Part shown: piece after piece, positions 6,014 through 10,547 of the stretch
Layout of the letters: the number at the start of each line of letters is the position of its first letter
How positions within the stretch are numbered: the first letter of the stretch is position 1
NCBI GenBank assembly: GCA_011176555.1
Contig: DUEF01000357.1
Coordinates: forward strand, 1-10,547
Direction of reading: 5' to 3'
Length of the DNA stretch: 10,547 nucleotides
From: Caldilineae bacterium
Lineage (GTDB): Bacteria > Chloroflexota > Anaerolineae > J102
The notes under the pieces: model-generated
Database searches by the model: none
What the model was told of the DNA's origin: nothing
What the model saw: only the letters and a program-made list of their open reading frames with translations
Translations under genes and position numbers: made by a program

Positions 6014-6664
6014 ATGACTACCACCATGCCGAATCAAGACGACACCACCACAGAACGCACACCCGAAGCGACCAACTTTGAAACCGAGACGACCGTAACA
6101 ACGCCCGAACCAGAACCGGCGGTCGAGGAACAGCCGGAAGGCGGGGACCAGGAAAAGACAGAAGTCCCTGAATCATCCGAAAAAGACGAAGATGACGCCA
6201 TCTCCGCTCTGATCGCCGAACTGGCGGAAGCCAAAAAACTGGCCGATCAGGCCCAAGACCAAGCGCTACGCGCTCAGGCCGAGATCCAAAACTTCCGCCG
6301 ACGCAAGGAACGCGATACTACTGAGCGCATCGCCCAGGCCAATGCCCGGCTCCTGCGAGAGGTGCTGCCCGTCATCGACGATTTCGAGCGGGCATTCGCC
6401 AACGTCCCCGCCGACATCAGCGAAGAGGACAATGCCTGGGTCGAAGGTTTCCGCCTGATTCTGCGCAAGCTGCAAATGGTGCTCGAACGCGAAGGCGTGA
6501 CAGCCATCGACGCCTCTGAGGAGTTCGACCCCAATTGGCACGAAGCCATTAGCGTCGAACCCCACGACGAAGTCTCCAGCGGACACGTCATCGCCGAATT
6601 GCAGAAAGGCTACAAACTCAACGACAAAATACTGCGCCCGAGCATTGTGCGCGTCGCTCAATAA
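6014..6664 (+). CDS. grpE: Nucleotide exchange factor GrpE
   Basis: A 216-residue protein that releases ADP from DnaK and so drives its chaperone cycle. Residues 1-60 are acidic and disordered (Thr, Glu, Pro rich). Residues about 62-115 form the long dimeric helix with RAQAEIQNFRRRKERD (86-101). EVLPVIDDFERA (116-127) leads to the four-helix part. The beta domain ends with GYKLNDKILRPSIVRVAQ (199-216), the family signature. Two starts are possible, 6014 and 6026 (MPNQ). Neither has a clear ribosome binding site, and the first is kept. It is the second gene of the heat-shock operon, 33 bases before dnaK. Confidence 0.96.
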   Translation: MTTTMPNQDDTTTERTPEATNFETETTVTTPEPEPAVEEQPEGGDQEKTEVPESSEKDEDDAISALIAELAEAKKLADQAQDQALRAQAEIQNFRRRKERDTTERIAQANARLLREVLPVIDDFERAFANVPADISEEDNAWVEGFRLILRKLQMVLEREGVTAIDASEEFDPNWHEAISVEPHDEVSSGHVIAELQKGYKLNDKILRPSIVRVAQ

Positions 6665-6687
6665 TCCAACCATTTACTCAACGCTCT

Positions 6688-6693
6688 GAAGGA
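6688..6693 (+). promoter_or_regulatory. Shine-Dalgarno site of dnaK
   Basis: GAAGGA, 4 bases upstream of the ATG at 6698-6700. It supports the chosen start of dnaK, which also puts the conserved IGIDLGTTNS at residues 5-14. Confidence 0.6.
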
Positions 6694-6697
6694 CCCT

Positions 6698-8668
<1,971 letters not shown>

Positions 8669-8682
8669 CAACGAATCAACCA

Positions 8683-8735
8683 CGTCATGGCGAGGGATGA
8701 GCGAGTGAGCGGCATTTGCCCTCCTCGCCATGACG
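8683..8735. repeat. REP-like palindrome after dnaK, possible transcript end
   Basis: CGTCATGGCGAGG at 8683-8695 pairs perfectly with CCTCGCCATGACG at 8723-8735 (13-bp arms, 27-base loop). It lies 15 bases past the dnaK stop and 15 bases before the next gene. It has no T-run, so a classical intrinsic terminator is unlikely. The arms resemble the widespread GTCATTGCGAGG-type interspersed palindromes found in many bacterial genomes. It could protect the 3' end of the dnaK message or reduce read-through. Confidence 0.65.
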
Positions 8736-8750
8736 GAGCACTGATCCATC

Positions 8751-9761
8751 ATGGTTCTTACCGCCGCTTCCCATGTGGCGACGCCCGCAGAGGGTTTGCG
8801 CCAAATCGATGTACGTCGGGACCTGCGCGCCATCGCCGACCTTGTTGGCGAGGCATTCGCCGGTGAATTGGATGCTGGAGGTCGGGCCTCGCTACGCGAG
8901 TTGCAATCACTCGCCCGCCTGGGGCCTTTGCTCTACCTCATGGTGCCGGCCAGCGGCGAATTGGGCGGTTTTCTGCGGGGGTTCGTGTGGGAGGCCGACG
9001 GTGAAGTCGTGGGCAATGTCACCATCCAACAGGCCGATGAGTATGGCAGCCGTTGGATGATCGCCAACGTGGCGGTGCGCCCCAACTACCGCGGCCGGGG
9101 CATTGCCAGCGAACTGATGCAGGCGGCGCTGGCTCGCATCGAGGAATGGGGGGGCGAATGGGTGCTGCTGCAAGTGGATGACAAGAACGAAATCGCCAGT
9201 GGGCTTTACCAGCGTCTGGGCTTTGAAGCCGTGGTCACGGCGCGATACCTGCGCTGTTTCGAGGCGAAGGGCATCCCCGATTCCGATCTGCCGGATGGCG
9301 TCAGCTTGGAGCGGCTCTATGACCGGGATTGGGATGCGATGAAACACCTGCTCCACCGCGCGGTGCCGACCTCCGCCCGTTGGCTGCACCCCACCCGTCG
9401 CACCGGCTACCGCCGCAACAGTGACGCAAAGCTCATCCTGCGTTGGGGACACCTCATCGGTCTTTCCCAGCGGGAGCGCTTGGGCGTTTACACTGGGTCG
9501 GACTTAATCGGGGCGCTCGATGTGTGGAGCAGGCCATACGGCGAGCATGAAATCGACATCCTCATGCACCCCGAAGCGCCGGAGGAATGGACGGCGCCGC
9601 TTCTGTATCACGGTCTACGGCGTTTGCAGCGTTACCCCCACCAGCCGATCACGGCGACGCTGTACGACTACCAACCCCAGGCCGCGGCCACGCTACAGTC
9701 CCTGGGTTTCCGCACCACCCGCGTGCTGACAACCATGCGGAAACGCATTCCCAAGACTTAA
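8751..9761 (+). CDS. GNAT family N-acetyltransferase, two-part
   Basis: A 336-residue predicted cytoplasmic acyl-CoA-dependent acetyltransferase. The catalytic GNAT fold is in the N-terminal half (about 20-175). Beta-4 and the acetyl-CoA loop read IANVAVRPNYRGRGIASELM (104-123), with the R-x-x-G-x-A pattern at Arg114, Gly117 and Ala119. The usual C-terminal motif NEIASGLYQRLGFE follows at 146-159. Residues about 185-336 have no acetyl-CoA loop. Their ending (QPQAAATLQSLGFRTTRVLTTMRKRI) resembles the last strand-helix unit of a GNAT, so the second half may be a degenerate GNAT copy. The substrate cannot be told from sequence. A weak GGAG lies 12 bases upstream. It is followed after 11 bases by the small membrane-protein gene, which suggests one transcript. 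Confidence 0.88.
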   Translation: MVLTAASHVATPAEGLRQIDVRRDLRAIADLVGEAFAGELDAGGRASLRELQSLARLGPLLYLMVPASGELGGFLRGFVWEADGEVVGNVTIQQADEYGSRWMIANVAVRPNYRGRGIASELMQAALARIEEWGGEWVLLQVDDKNEIASGLYQRLGFEAVVTARYLRCFEAKGIPDSDLPDGVSLERLYDRDWDAMKHLLHRAVPTSARWLHPTRRTGYRRNSDAKLILRWGHLIGLSQRERLGVYTGSDLIGALDVWSRPYGEHEIDILMHPEAPEEWTAPLLYHGLRRLQRYPHQPITATLYDYQPQAAATLQSLGFRTTRVLTTMRKRIPKT

Positions 9762-9772
9762 GAGCAAACCCC

Positions 9773-10153
9773 ATGCGAGGCATTTTACTGCGTATCCTCA
9801 TCAACGCCCTGGCGCTGGGCGCAGCCATCTATTTTGTCGATGGCATTACGGCTGCCGGGCTCACAGAAGGCGTCAGCCTCATCGGCGTCAGAGAGCTGCT
9901 GGTGGTGGCGACCATTTTTGGCGTGTTCAACGCCATCGCCAAGCCGATTCTCAAATTGCTGACATGCCCCTTGCAACTCCTGACCCTGGGCTTGTTTACG
10001 CTGGTGCTCAACGGCCTTTTGCTATGGTTGACCGCCTGGGTGGCCAATGAATTCGGCGTCGGCTTCCACGTCGATGGCATCCTTCCCGCTTTCCTGGGCA
10101 CACTCATCATCTCTGTCGTCAGCATCGTGGTGGATTTTCTGATCCCGGATTAG
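9773..10153 (+). CDS. Small membrane protein, phage holin family 4 / YvlD type
   Basis: A 126-residue protein with four predicted membrane helices, at about 5-23, 40-60, 68-92 and 104-123. The family signature is the middle stretch FNAIAKPILKLLTCPLQLLT with GLFTLVLNGLLLW after it (about 52-85). Family members are widespread in bacterial chromosomes. The name holin comes from similarity to phage proteins, and the real role is unknown; Bacillus YvlD belongs here. No phage genes surround it. The frame is open upstream to 9587, but that part overlaps the acetyltransferase gene in another frame and reads as non-natural sequence. The ATG at 9773 directly precedes the first helix and is 11 bases after the acetyltransferase stop. 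Confidence 0.9.
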   Translation: MRGILLRILINALALGAAIYFVDGITAAGLTEGVSLIGVRELLVVATIFGVFNAIAKPILKLLTCPLQLLTLGLFTLVLNGLLLWLTAWVANEFGVGFHVDGILPAFLGTLIISVVSIVVDFLIPD

Positions 10154-10156
10154 GGG

Positions 10157-10230
10157 GTAGACAAGTCGAGCGACGCATCAATCGTTAGCCCGACTTGTTT
10201 CCTTGTCTACTGATCCCTTGTTTCCTTTTT
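10157..10230 (+). terminator. Stem-loop region between converging genes, probable terminator
   Basis: Two alternative stems share the same left arm. GTAGACAAG (10157-10165) pairs with CTTGTCTAC (10202-10210), and ACAAGTCG (10161-10168) pairs with CGACTTGT (10191-10198). A T-rich stretch (10220-10230) follows on the plus strand. It begins 4 bases after the stop of the holin-like gene and ends 10 bases before the stop of the converging gene, the usual place for a terminator. Whether it also works on the minus strand is unclear, since no T-run is seen there. Confidence 0.55.
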
Positions 10231-10239
10231 CCCTCTCTT

Positions 10240-10547
10240 CTAACCCGCGCCGGGATCCAGGAAATCGCCCGCGACCCAGCCTTCCATCTCCTCTTCCCCT
10301 TCAAGCGATTTGAAGCGGATTTGCCACCAGGTGTAGGTGTCGGCGCGCTGGGGGCCATCGATGATGAGCACCACCGTGCCCGCGGGAAGCATGATCACCG
10401 GATCGAAGTTGGTGCCGGGGCCGCTGCGCACCCGCAAGCCCGCATCGGCGTTGACCGTGGCTTCGGCCCCCACCTGCAGGACATTCGGTGCGGCCGTTGG
10501 CGTGGGCGTGGGCGGTTCGGGGGTGGGCGTCGGTTCAGGGGTGGGGG
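10240..10547 (-). CDS. SH3b-domain protein (partial, 5' end outside window)
   Basis: The reading frame is open to the right edge, so the visible 102 codons are the C-terminal end of a longer protein. The visible N-terminal part is a Pro/Thr/Glu linker (PTPEPTPTPEPPTPTPTAAP), typical of exported or surface-anchored proteins. It is followed by a bacterial SH3 domain of the SH3_3 type: NADAGLRVRSGPGTNFDPV, then LPAGTVVLI, YTWWQIRF and GWVAGDFLDPGAG at the end. Such domains usually bind cell-wall material or peptides. An internal GTG at 10471-10473 is not accepted as the start because the linker upstream is in frame and of natural composition. The gene converges on the holin-like gene. Confidence 0.85.
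   Translation of the reverse strand, partial: PTPEPTPTPEPPTPTPTAAPNVLQVGAEATVNADAGLRVRSGPGTNFDPVIMLPAGTVVLIIDGPQRADTYTWWQIRFKSLEGEEEMEGWVAGDFLDPGAG

Noticed and set aside
9587..9772. A longer version of the holin-like protein starting at 9587
   Set aside because: The added 62 residues overlap the acetyltransferase gene out of frame and have no membrane or family character. The ATG at 9773 directly precedes the first helix.
9773..10153. Evidence of a prophage from the holin-like gene
   Set aside because: The family is common in bacterial chromosomes, and no other phage gene or attachment site is seen nearby.

Overview
The window looks like a chromosomal piece of a GC-rich member of the Chloroflexota (Caldilineae/Anaerolineae type). 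This rests on three things: the hrcA-grpE-dnaK gene order under a CIRCE operator, an SH3-domain surface protein with a Pro/Thr-rich linker, and very long fused ABC permeases. The assignment is an inference from gene style, not from a marker gene. Few genes here have a clear Shine-Dalgarno site; yccF and dnaK are the exceptions.

Left third (1-4122, minus strand): two tandem copies of an unusual gene. The complete copy (253-3909) joins a DppB-type permease, a DppC-type permease, one further membrane segment and an extracytoplasmic M28-peptidase-like domain in one chain of about 1218 residues. The peptidase domain has lost most of its expected zinc ligands, so it is probably not a peptidase. One possibility is a tethered substrate-capturing module. 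The second copy enters at the left edge (1-118) with only its first 39 codons visible. The two copies align at a constant offset of 3791 bases, including part of the upstream non-coding DNA. No ATPase or substrate-binding protein gene is in the window.

Middle (4123-8668): a minus-strand yccF membrane-protein gene lies divergent from the plus-strand heat-shock operon hrcA-grpE-dnaK. A promoter-like -10 box and a near-perfect CIRCE element sit just upstream of hrcA, so HrcA should repress its own operon. dnaJ does not follow dnaK. DnaK carries an unusual Pro-Glu-rich acidic C-terminal tail.

Right part (8669-10547): a 13-bp-arm palindrome follows dnaK. After it come a two-part GNAT acetyltransferase gene and a small four-helix membrane protein of the phage-holin-4/YvlD type, 11 bases apart and probably cotranscribed. 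The converging last gene is a 5'-truncated SH3b-domain protein. The short gaps between genes hold several small repeats: GATATC/CCAAT-type inverted repeats, a 14-bp tandem repeat and two alternative stems.
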